From: Actinomycetales bacterium
Lineage (GTDB): Bacteria > Actinomycetota > Actinomycetes > Actinomycetales > Cellulomonadaceae
Reading direction: 5' to 3'
Length of the DNA: 19,921 nucleotides
NCBI GenBank assembly: GCA_012514545.1
Contig: JAAZAC010000036.1
Location: 1 to 19,921, forward strand
Shown here: one piece after another, positions 1 through 5,796 of the stretch
Layout of the letters: each line of letters opens with the position of its first letter
Numbering within the stretch: position 1 is the stretch's first letter
The notes under the pieces: model-generated
Databases searched by the model: none
Seen by the model: the letters and a program-made list of their open reading frames with translations, nothing else
What the model was told of the DNA's origin: nothing
Program-made: the position numbers and the translations under genes

Positions 1-212
1 GCGCCCGCGCGCACGGCCGGGCGCTCCACGGCGACGGCGCGGCGCTCGGGCTCGTCGCGCGCGCCCGGGACGGACCCCGTCAGCGCCGCCGCGAGGGCGC
101 AGGCGACCGCGACGCCGACGGCGAGGCGGGTGGCGCGGCGTGCGGGCGCGCGGCGGGCCCGCGAGCCGCCGTGGTCGGCCCGCCGGGCGTGGGCTCCCGA
201 GTGTGCGCGCAC
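1..212 (-). CDS. N-terminal part of an unidentified signal-anchored or exported protein (runs off the window)
   Basis: About 70 residues are visible, and the gene continues past the left edge. I chose GTG at 212 because an in-frame TGA lies just upstream at 266-264 and a GGAG sequence sits 7 nt before this GTG. The product has a basic N-terminus (residues 1-28, many Arg and His), then a hydrophobic stretch at about residues 31-46 (LAVGVAVACALAAALTG), then a charged region rich in Glu, Arg and Val. That is the shape of a signal peptide or a single membrane anchor before an extracytoplasmic domain. The Cys in the hydrophobic stretch lacks a convincing lipobox. No domain is recognisable in so short a piece, so no function is offered. 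It lies downstream of pepA on the same strand, separated by 165 bp and a possible terminator. Confidence 0.5.
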   Translation of the reverse strand, partial: MRAHSGAHARRADHGGSRARRAPARRATRLAVGVAVACALAAALTGSVPGARDEPERRAVAVERPAVRAG

Positions 213-275
213 GTCGCCGCTCCGCTGCCGCCGGACGGCCGGGGTGGCCGTCGGCTCCCAGCATCACCCCGCGTG

Positions 276-292
276 CCCCTCACGGCGAGGGG
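276..292 (-). terminator. Candidate terminator hairpin downstream of pepA
   Basis: Six perfectly paired bases (CCCCTC at 276-281, GAGGGG at 287-292) close a 5-nt loop between the pepA stop codon and the next minus-strand gene. There is no T-run, which is usual in such GC-rich genomes. The stem is short, so support is moderate at best. Confidence 0.35.
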
Positions 293-314
293 AGGCGGCG
301 AGGGAGGCGGCGAG
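291..314. repeat. Two perfect tandem copies of a 12-bp unit
   Basis: GGAGGCGGCGAG occurs at 291-302 and again directly at 303-314, with a partial relative near 326-335. It lies in the 165-bp non-coding gap between pepA and the leftmost gene. It looks like slippage-generated GC-rich sequence; no function is evident. Confidence 0.6.
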
Positions 315-377
315 GGGACCGGGCGGGGAGGCGGCCGGGGCAGCGACCGACCGTGCCCCTCGCCCGGCCCGGCGGGC

Positions 378-1859
378 TCAGCGGGTGGGCTGCGACTCGA
401 GCAGGGTGAGGAGCGTCCGCACGGCGACGCCGGTCCCGCCCGCGGGCGTGTAGCCCCACGGCTCGTGCTCGTTGAACGACGGCCCCGCGATGTCCAGGTG
501 CGCCCACGGGGTGTCGCCCACGAACTCGCGCAGGAACACGCCCGCCGTGAGCATCCCGCCCATCCGGTCGCCGATGTTCGCCAGGTCGGCGACCTTCGAC
601 TTCAGGCTCGCCCGCAGCTCGCTCGGCAGCGGCATCGGCCACACGAGCTCGCCGGACGCGCGCGCCGCCTCGACCACGAGGTCGGGCAGCCCGCCCGTGC
701 CCATGACCGCCGAGACGCGGTAGCCGAGGGCGACGATCTGTGCGCCCGTGAGCGTCGCGACGTCGAGGACGGCGTCGGGGTGCTCCTCGGTCGCGGCGAC
801 GAGGCCGTCCGCGAGGACGAGCCGCCCCTCGGCGTCGGTGTTGAGCACCTCGACGGTCTTGCCGCCGCGCTGGGTGATGACGTCCGACGGCCGCTGCGCC
901 GTGCCCGACGGCATGTTCTCCGCGAGGCAGAGCCAGCCCGTCACGGCGACCGGCAGCTCGAGCGCCGCCGCCGCGAGCACGGTGTGGAGCACCGCGGCCG
1001 CGCCGGCCATGTCGCTCTTCATCGTCTCCATCGACTTGGCCGGCTTGATCGACAGGCCGCCCGAGTCGAACGTGATGCCCTTGCCGACGAGCGCGACGTG
1101 CCGCTTCGCGCGCGGCGGCGCGTAGGCGACCTTGACCAGGCGCGGCGGCCGCACGGAGCCCTGGCCGACCGCGACCAGCCCGCCGTAGCCGCCGGCCGCG
1201 AGCTGCTTCTCGTCGAGCACCGTCACCTTGACCTTGGTGCCCTTGGCGGCCGCGCGCGCGGTGTCCGCGAACGCGGCGGGGTAGAGGTCGGCGGGCGCGG
1301 TGTTGACGAGGTCGCGCACCGCGTGCACGGCCCGCGCGACGACGGCGGCCCGCGTCGTCGTCCGCTGGGCCGCCCGGTCCTTGGCGAGGCTCGTGACGAC
1401 CTCGACGCGCGCCGCCGGGCGCTGCGCCTCGGGCACCGCGCGGTACCTGTCGAACGCGTACGCGCCCAGGAGGGCGCCCTCGACGACGGCGGCCAGCCGG
1501 TCGGCGTCGTCGGCGGGGAAGGCCAGCCCGAGGGAGGCGACACCCGTGATCTGGCGCGACGCGGCGCCGGCGGCCCGGCGCAGATGCTCCGGCTCGACGT
1601 CGTCCGGGTCGACCTCGCCCACCCCGACGACGGCGAGCACGGGCGCCTTCGCCACGCCGCCGGTGGGGATCCGCCGCACCTCGTCGGCCTCGCCCGTGAC
1701 GCCCAGGGCGGGCGAGACGGCGAGCCGCCGCAGCGCGCCCGGGAGGTCGGCGTCGTCGAGCAGCACGGGCCCCGAGGGCCCCGAGGCGACCGGGACGACG
1801 AGGACGTCGACGTCGAGGCGGGCGGCGGGCGTGGCGGTGAGAGTCGCGGCGGTGGTCAC
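378..1859 (-). CDS. pepA: Leucyl aminopeptidase (peptidase family M17)
   Basis: This is a cytosolic di-metal aminopeptidase that removes N-terminal residues from peptides. The 493-residue product has the usual length. An N-terminal macro-like domain (about 1-170) is followed by the M17 catalytic domain. Metal ligands by family alignment are Lys260 and Asp265 (in VGKGITFDSGG), Asp283 (KSDMAG), Asp342 and Glu344 (NTDAEGR). The catalytic Lys272 and Arg346 are present, so the enzyme should be active. The start is GTG at 1859, supported by a -10-like TAGCAT six nt upstream and no Shine-Dalgarno, implying a leaderless mRNA. It is transcribed divergently from a small membrane protein gene only 33 bp away. 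Family members can also act as DNA-binding regulators in E. coli, which cannot be judged here. Confidence 0.97.
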   Translation of the reverse strand: MTTAATLTATPAARLDVDVLVVPVASGPSGPVLLDDADLPGALRRLAVSPALGVTGEADEVRRIPTGGVAKAPVLAVVGVGEVDPDDVEPEHLRRAAGAASRQITGVASLGLAFPADDADRLAAVVEGALLGAYAFDRYRAVPEAQRPAARVEVVTSLAKDRAAQRTTTRAAVVARAVHAVRDLVNTAPADLYPAAFADTARAAAKGTKVKVTVLDEKQLAAGGYGGLVAVGQGSVRPPRLVKVAYAPPRAKRHVALVGKGITFDSGGLSIKPAKSMETMKSDMAGAAAVLHTVLAAAALELPVAVTGWLCLAENMPSGTAQRPSDVITQRGGKTVEVLNTDAEGRLVLADGLVAATEEHPDAVLDVATLTGAQIVALGYRVSAVMGTGGLPDLVVEAARASGELVWPMPLPSELRASLKSKVADLANIGDRMGGMLTAGVFLREFVGDTPWAHLDIAGPSFNEHEPWGYTPAGGTGVAVRTLLTLLESQPTR

Positions 1860-1865
1860 GTCGCG

Positions 1866-1871
1866 ATGCTA
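1866..1871 (-). promoter_or_regulatory. -10 element of pepA, leaderless start
   Basis: TAGCAT on the minus strand ends 6 nt before the GTG at 1859, placing the transcription start at or next to the start codon. No clear -35 is visible. Confidence 0.55.
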
Positions 1872-1879
1872 TCGACCCG

Positions 1880-1885
1880 TATCCT
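1880..1885 (+). promoter_or_regulatory. -10 element of the membrane protein gene at 1893, leaderless start
   Basis: TATCCT at 1880-1885 lies 7 nt before GTG 1893. It decides the start: the in-frame ATG at 1866 would lie upstream of this promoter. Confidence 0.5.
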
Positions 1886-1892
1886 GCACGCC

Positions 1893-2246
1893 GTGTGGAT
1901 CCCCCTCGCCTGGGCCGTGGCCGCGGGCGCGCTGCTCCTGGCGGGCTGGGCCGGCTGGCGCGCGGCGCTGGACCGCCCGGTGATCCTGCGCCAGCTCCTC
2001 GCGGGCGGCGTGGTGGAGGTGCTGCTGGTCGTTCAGGCCGTCATGGCGGCGGTGCGCGGCGCGACGGGGGACGGGCCGGCCGACTCCTGGACCTTCTGGG
2101 GCTACCAGCTGACGTCCCTGTGCATCCTCCCGGCCGCGGCGCTGTGGGCGTTCGCCGAGCGCACGCGGTGGAGCTCCGTGGTGCTGCTCGTGGCGGGGCT
2201 GACCGTCGCGTTCCTCCAGCTGCGGCTCGTGCAGGTGTGGGCGTGA
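1893..2246 (+). CDS. Small four-helix membrane protein of unknown function
   Basis: The product is 117 residues from GTG 1893. An in-frame ATG at 1866 is possible but is less likely because TATCCT lies between the two. Four hydrophobic segments are visible at roughly residues 3-20, 33-52, 66-83 and 90-112, connected by short loops with Arg/Asp (ALDRP, RGATGDGPAD). The overall look is of a small integral membrane protein, similar to the uncharacterised four-helix proteins common in Actinobacteria. Its stop codon overlaps the next start by 4 bp (GTGA at 2243-2246), so the two membrane proteins are almost certainly co-translated and may form a pair. No catalytic motif is seen and I do not assign a function. 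Confidence 0.8.
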   Translation: MWIPLAWAVAAGALLLAGWAGWRAALDRPVILRQLLAGGVVEVLLVVQAVMAAVRGATGDGPADSWTFWGYQLTSLCILPAAALWAFAERTRWSSVVLLVAGLTVAFLQLRLVQVWA

Positions 2247-2692
2247 CGGGCGCGAAGGGCGCGACGGGCGCGACGGCCCCGGAGCCCCGCGGGGAGACCG
2301 CCACCGGGCCGGGCCGGCTCGTCGTCGCCGTGTACGCCGTGCTCGCGATCGCGGCGACGTTCCGCTCGGGCGTGCAGATCCTGCGCGACTTCGACGCCGC
2401 GCCGCTCGCCTACGCGCTCTCCGGCGTGGCCGCCGTCGTGTACGTGCTCGCGACGGTCGCGCTCGCGCAGGGCGGTCGGTGGCGGCCGGTGGCGTGGGTC
2501 GCGGTCGGGACGGAGCTCGTGGGCGTCGTCGTGGTCGGGGCGCTCTCCCTCACGCGGGCCGACCTCTTCCCGGACGCGACGGTGTGGTCCGGCTTCGGGC
2601 AGGGGTACGGCTACGTGCCGGCGGTGCTGCCGCTGGTCGGCCTGTGGTGGCTGTGGCGAACCCGGCCACGCGGGGGTGGCTCCGCCCGATAG
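2243..2692 (+). CDS. Four-helix membrane protein of unknown function
   Basis: The product is 149 residues from GTG 2243, which overlaps the preceding stop codon; an AGGTG sequence lies a few nt upstream. A 22-residue hydrophilic N-terminus begins with a Gly-X-Y-like run (GAKGATGAT). Four hydrophobic segments follow at about 26-44, 55-75, 83-104 and 124-141. The third and fourth flank a conserved-looking loop ending GFGQGYGYVP. The architecture resembles small integral membrane proteins of actinobacteria with no known role. It overlaps the upstream membrane protein and is followed 9 bp later by pyrD, which has its own -10 element inside this gene's end. Possible partner of the upstream protein; function unknown. 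Confidence 0.85.
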   Translation: MTGAKGATGATAPEPRGETATGPGRLVVAVYAVLAIAATFRSGVQILRDFDAAPLAYALSGVAAVVYVLATVALAQGGRWRPVAWVAVGTELVGVVVVGALSLTRADLFPDATVWSGFGQGYGYVPAVLPLVGLWWLWRTRPRGGGSAR

Positions 2693-2695
2693 GTT
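2690..2695 (+). promoter_or_regulatory. -10 element of pyrD, leaderless start
   Basis: TAGGTT at 2690-2695 overlaps the TAG stop of the preceding gene and lies 6 nt before the pyrD GTG at 2702. No Shine-Dalgarno precedes pyrD. Confidence 0.5.
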
Positions 2696-2701
2696 GCGGG
2701 C

Positions 2702-3733
2702 GTGTACCGGCTGCTCTTCAACCAGGTCTTCCGCCGCATGGACCCGGAGCGGGCCCACCACCTCGCCTTCACGGGCATCCGCTGGGTCGCGGCGGTGCCG
2801 GGCGTGGCGTGGCTGCTGCGGCGCTGGTTCACGCGCGGCCACGCGCCGGTGGAGGTGCTGGGCACGCGGTTCCCGGCGCCGTTCGGCCTCGCGGCCGGGT
2901 TCGACAAGAACGGCGTGGGGGTGCGCGGGCTGACGATGCTCGGCTTCGGCTGGGTGGAGGTCGGCACGATCACGGCCCTCGCCCAGCCGGGCAACGAGCG
3001 GCCGCGGCTGTGGCGCGTGCTCGACGAGCGGGCGATCCGCAACCGCATGGGCTTCAACAACGACGGCGCCGCCGAGGTCGCCGAGCGCCTGCGCCGGCTG
3101 CGCCGTCGGCGGTCGGGGCGCGGGTACGTCGTCGGGGTGAACATCGGCAAGAGCCGGGCGACCCCGGCGGAGGAGGCCGCACAGGACTACGCGACGAGCG
3201 CGCGGCTGCTCGCGCCGTACGCGGACTTCCTCGTGGTCAACGTGTCGAGCCCGAACACGCCCGGCCTGCGCGACCTGCAGGCCGTGGACCGGCTGCGCCC
3301 GATCCTCGAGGCGGTGCGCGCGGCGGCCGACGAGGCGACCGGGCCGGGCGCCGTCCCCGTGCTCGTCAAGATCGCGCCCGACCTCTCCGACGAGGACGTC
3401 GACGCGGTCGCCGACCTCGTGACCGACCTCGGTCTCGCCGGGGTCGTCGCGGTGAACACCACCGTCGCGCACGACCACGGCCCCGGCGGCCTGTCCGGCC
3501 CGCCGCTGCTGCCGCGGGGCCTGGCGGTGGTGGCCCGGGTGCGGGCGCGTCTCGGCGAGGGGCCCGTCGTCATCGGCTGCGGCGGCATCACGACGGCGGA
3601 CGACGCGCGGGCCTACCTCGACGCGGGCGCGGATCTCGTGCAGGGGTACACGGGCTTCATCTACGAGGGGCCGTTCTGGGCGTCGCGGGTCAACCGGGGG
3701 CTCGCGCGCGCCGGCGTGGGGGCGGCCCGGTGA
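2702..3733 (+). CDS. pyrD: Dihydroorotate dehydrogenase (quinone), class 2
   Basis: This enzyme oxidises dihydroorotate to orotate in pyrimidine synthesis and passes electrons through FMN to membrane quinone. The 343-residue product is full length. The N-terminal helices (about 1-48), which bind the membrane and quinone in class 2 enzymes, are present. FMN and substrate motifs occur in order: AAGFDKNG near 64-71, NRMGFNND near 114-121, VNIGKS near 146-151, and NVSSPNTPGLRDLQ at 180-193 with the catalytic base Ser183. VKIAPDLSD, CGGITT and QGYTGFIYEGP follow. It is the only pyrimidine gene in the window. It lies in a plus-strand run after two membrane proteins and overlaps a 70-residue gene by 4 bp. 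The quinone link fits the quinone-using respiratory genes further right. Confidence 0.97.
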   Translation: MYRLLFNQVFRRMDPERAHHLAFTGIRWVAAVPGVAWLLRRWFTRGHAPVEVLGTRFPAPFGLAAGFDKNGVGVRGLTMLGFGWVEVGTITALAQPGNERPRLWRVLDERAIRNRMGFNNDGAAEVAERLRRLRRRRSGRGYVVGVNIGKSRATPAEEAAQDYATSARLLAPYADFLVVNVSSPNTPGLRDLQAVDRLRPILEAVRAAADEATGPGAVPVLVKIAPDLSDEDVDAVADLVTDLGLAGVVAVNTTVAHDHGPGGLSGPPLLPRGLAVVARVRARLGEGPVVIGCGGITTADDARAYLDAGADLVQGYTGFIYEGPFWASRVNRGLARAGVGAAR

Positions 3734-3942
3734 CCGCGCGGCCGGCCTGGGACTGGGAGTTCCTCGACGCGGCGGACCGGCCGATGGACCAGCCGGTCAG
3801 CCCCGCGTTCGCCAGCCGGTTCGACGCCGAGGCGTGGCTGGGGGAGACGTGGCGGCAGCTGGCGGAGGCCGGCGTCGCCGCCGCGCGTTTGGCGCACCAC
3901 GGGGACCCCGTGGGCGCGCCGCTGCCCCTGCGGACGTCCTGA
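3730..3942 (+). CDS. Small hypothetical protein translationally coupled to pyrD
   Basis: The product is 70 residues from GTG 3730, whose GTGA overlaps the pyrD stop. It is hydrophilic, begins with an aromatic-acidic motif (AWDWEFLDAADRP), and contains a segment likely to be helical at about 28-52 (FDAEAWLGETWRQLAEAGVAAARL). It ends with a Pro/Leu-rich tail. There is no signal peptide or membrane segment. Codon use matches the neighbouring genes and the overlap implies co-translation with pyrD. I do not recognise a named family. Short proteins of this type (Trp-rich start, DAEAWLGE-like core) feel familiar from related actinobacteria, but I cannot verify that here. Confidence 0.8.
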   Translation: MTARPAWDWEFLDAADRPMDQPVSPAFASRFDAEAWLGETWRQLAEAGVAAARLAHHGDPVGAPLPLRTS

Positions 3943-3984
3943 GCCGTCCTGAGGCGCCGCGCCACGGGCACGGCCGACCGGCCT

Positions 3985-4026
3985 CCCGGCCCGGGGCGTG
4001 ACAGCCGAGCGTTCCCCCGGGCCGGG
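3985..4026. terminator. Bidirectional terminator between convergent genes
   Basis: A perfect 12-bp GC-only stem pairs 3985-3996 with 4015-4026 around an 18-nt loop. It sits in the 91-bp gap between the plus-strand pyrD operon and the convergent aldo/keto reductase gene, so it can serve both. No T-run follows. Confidence 0.6.
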
Positions 4027-4033
4027 GCCGGCC

Positions 4034-5044
4034 TCACCAGGGCCGTGCGGCCGGTGAGCTCTCGTGCGTGCGGGCGGGGTCGCGCTCGACGACGTCGCCC
4101 AGCACCTCGTCGATCCGGGCCATGAGCGCCGGCGGGATCTCGACGCCGGACGCCTTGACGTTCTCGGCGACCTGCTCGGGCCGGGAGGCGCCGATGATCG
4201 CGGCCGCCACGTTGTCGTTCTGCAGCACCCACGCGACGGCGAGCTGCGCCATCGTCAGCCCGAGCTCGTCGGCGACGGGGCGCAGCCGCTGCACGCGCTC
4301 CAGCACGTCGTCGCGGAGGAAGCGCTGGATGAAGCGGGCGCCGCCCTTCTCGTCGGTCGCGCGGGAGCCCGCGGGCGGCGCCGCGCCCGGCCGGTACTTG
4401 CCGGTGAGCACGCCCTGGCCGACGGGGGAGAACACGATCTGGGAGAGGCCCTCCTCGCGCGAGGCGGGCACGACCTCCGCCTCGATGACCCGCCACAGCA
4501 TCGAGTACTGCGGCTGGTTGGAGACGAGCCGGAAGCCGAGGTCGCGCGCGAGCGTCTGGCCCGCGCGGATCTGCTCGGCGGTCCACTCGCTCACGCCGAT
4601 GTAGAGCGCCTTGCCCTGCCGGACGACGTCGGCGAACGCCTGCATCGTCTCCTCGAGCGGCGTGCCGTGGTCGTAGCGGTGGGCCTGGTAGACGTCGACG
4701 TAGTCGGTGCGCAGGCGGCGCAGCGAGCCGTGGATCGACTCCATGATGTGCTTGCGCGACAGGCCGCAGTCGTTGGGGCCGCCCGGGCCGACGGGCCAGA
4801 AGACCTTCGTGAGGATCTCGAGCGACTCGCGGCGCTGGCCGGCGAGCGCCTCGCCGAGCACCTGCTCCGCGACCGTGTTCGCGTAGACGTCGGCGGTGTC
4901 GAACGTCGTGATGCCCGCGTCGAGCGCCGCGTGGACGCAGGCGATCGCGGCGTCGTTCTCCACCTGGGAGCCGTGCGTGATCCAGTTGCCGTAGGCGATC
5001 TCGGAGATCTGCAGGCCGCTGCTGCCGAGGAACCGGTGCTTCAT
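4034..5044 (-). CDS. Aldo/keto reductase, potassium-channel beta-subunit/YghZ-like group
   Basis: The product is 336 residues and should be an NADPH-dependent (beta/alpha)8-barrel oxidoreductase. The AKR catalytic tetrad is intact: Asp49 and Tyr54 (FDTADVY), Lys80 (LTKVFWP) and His122 (YQAHRYD). Cofactor-site motifs follow: GVSEW near 150, SNQPQYSML, FSPVGQGVLTGKY and an IIGASRPEQVAEN region near the end. The long loop after Lys80 (PVGPGGPND) and the start (MKHRFLGSSGLQISEIAYGNW) are typical of the AKR group related to voltage-gated K-channel beta subunits. The substrate is unknown; related bacterial enzymes reduce aldehydes or ketones. The ATG start is set by TAGACT 6 nt upstream. A 12-bp palindrome over the -35 region suggests control by a LacI-type repressor. 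Confidence 0.93.
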   Translation of the reverse strand: MKHRFLGSSGLQISEIAYGNWITHGSQVENDAAIACVHAALDAGITTFDTADVYANTVAEQVLGEALAGQRRESLEILTKVFWPVGPGGPNDCGLSRKHIMESIHGSLRRLRTDYVDVYQAHRYDHGTPLEETMQAFADVVRQGKALYIGVSEWTAEQIRAGQTLARDLGFRLVSNQPQYSMLWRVIEAEVVPASREEGLSQIVFSPVGQGVLTGKYRPGAAPPAGSRATDEKGGARFIQRFLRDDVLERVQRLRPVADELGLTMAQLAVAWVLQNDNVAAAIIGASRPEQVAENVKASGVEIPPALMARIDEVLGDVVERDPARTHESSPAARPW

Positions 5045-5050
5045 GCGGCG

Positions 5051-5056
5051 AGTCTA
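5051..5056 (-). promoter_or_regulatory. -10 element of the aldo/keto reductase gene, leaderless start
   Basis: TAGACT on the minus strand ends 6 nt before ATG 5044, with no Shine-Dalgarno sequence. Confidence 0.55.
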
Positions 5057-5067
5057 GCCGCGATGCG

Positions 5068-5079
5068 CGAATCGATTCG
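5068..5079 (-). promoter_or_regulatory. Perfect 12-bp palindrome, candidate LacI-type operator
   Basis: CGAATCGATTCG is its own reverse complement. It is conspicuously AT-rich for this DNA and covers the expected -35 position of the aldo/keto reductase promoter, so bound protein would block initiation. LacI-family operators are even-length palindromes with a central CG, as here. No regulator gene lies in the window. Confidence 0.45.
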
Positions 5080-5092
5080 ACGTGTCGACGGG

Positions 5093-5109
5093 CGGCGACG
5101 CCGTCGCCG
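5093..5109 (-). terminator. Candidate terminator after the DUF3043 gene
   Basis: CGGCGAC (5093-5099) and GTCGCCG (5103-5109) form a 7-bp stem with a 3-nt loop, starting about 15 nt past the DUF3043 stop codon and ahead of the aldo/keto reductase promoter. Confidence 0.45.
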
Positions 5110-5123
5110 GTCGGCCGGCGCGC

Positions 5124-5756
5124 TCAGCGGACGGTGGCGCCCCGCTCGACCTTGGGCTTGGGCAGGCGCATCCGCCGCAGCTGGTAGGCGCGCAGCACCC
5201 CGTACATGACGGTCCCGCGGGGGATCCGCTCGGGCGGGAACTTCGCGCCGAGCACCTTGCGCAGCCGCCGCGCGAGCAGCCAGCCGTCGATCACGGCGTA
5301 CGCCGCCGCGGCCATGGTCAGGTAGTTGACCGTCGCGAGGTAGTAGACGGCGCCCTGCTCGCCGAGGCCCGTGACCACGAGCGGGAGGGCGAGCAGCGCG
5401 ACCATGAGCCCGATGGCGACCCACAGGAAGTAGTCGCCGAAGTTGCGCCGGGAGTCGACGACGTCGCGCGCCATGCGGCGCACCGGCCCCTTGTCGCGCG
5501 CGGGCAGGTACCGCTCGTCGCCCTCGAGCATCGCCTTCTGCTCGGCGAGCCGACGCTGGCGCTCCGCGGCCTTGCGCGCCTTGGCGTCGCCGCGCGTGTC
5601 CGGCACGATCGGCCGTCGGCGGGCCGCCTCGGCCTCCTTGCGCTTCGGCGTCGGGCGCCCCTTGCCCCGCGGGGCGCGGTCGGCGGACGCCTCCGGGTGC
5701 CCGGCGTCGGGCGTGGTCGGAGGCGCGGACGGGGACGGTCGCTTGCGGGGGGGCAC
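5124..5756 (-). CDS. DUF3043 family membrane protein
   Basis: The product is 210 residues from GTG 5756. The first 100 residues are hydrophilic and very basic, starting PPRKRPSP and containing an Arg/Lys-rich, probably coiled or disordered stretch (KARKAAERQRRLAEQK). A conserved-looking block YLPARDKGPVRRMARDVVDSRRN at about 83-105 follows. Two membrane helices lie near 109-130 and 137-160, and a basic cytoplasmic tail (LLARRLRKVLGAKFPPE ... LRAYQLRRMRLPKP) ends the protein. This layout is characteristic of DUF3043, a protein family confined largely to Actinobacteria with no established function. The start is fixed by TACCCT 6 nt upstream and by the typical PPRK opening. It is divergent from the dipeptidase gene with 40 bp between starts. 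Confidence 0.88.
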   Translation of the reverse strand: MPPRKRPSPSAPPTTPDAGHPEASADRAPRGKGRPTPKRKEAEAARRRPIVPDTRGDAKARKAAERQRRLAEQKAMLEGDERYLPARDKGPVRRMARDVVDSRRNFGDYFLWVAIGLMVALLALPLVVTGLGEQGAVYYLATVNYLTMAAAAYAVIDGWLLARRLRKVLGAKFPPERIPRGTVMYGVLRAYQLRRMRLPKPKVERGATVR

Positions 5757-5762
5757 GGGGCA

Positions 5763-5768
5763 AGGGTA
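5763..5768 (-). promoter_or_regulatory. -10 element of the DUF3043 gene, leaderless start
   Basis: TACCCT on the minus strand ends 6 nt before GTG 5756. It lies back to back with the dipeptidase -10 at 5784-5789. Confidence 0.55.
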
Positions 5769-5783
5769 CGCGAGCCGCGCCGG

Positions 5784-5789
5784 TACGTT
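5784..5789 (+). promoter_or_regulatory. -10 element of the dipeptidase gene, leaderless start
   Basis: TACGTT ends 7 nt before GTG 5797. The in-frame GTG at 5791 is too close to the -10 to be the start. Confidence 0.5.
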
Positions 5790-5796
5790 GGTGGCC

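Noticed and set aside
1866..1868. ATG 1866 as the start of the first small membrane protein
   Set aside because: It overlaps the pepA -10 element and lies upstream of the TATCCT that is ideally placed for GTG 1893. It would add nine residues with no Shine-Dalgarno. Not fully excluded.
171..2246. A 691-codon open frame running opposite pepA into the membrane protein gene
   Set aside because: Low-complexity Arg/Gly/Ala translation antisense to a clear pepA. Long antisense frames are expected at this GC content. Only its last 117 codons (from 1893) are a real gene.
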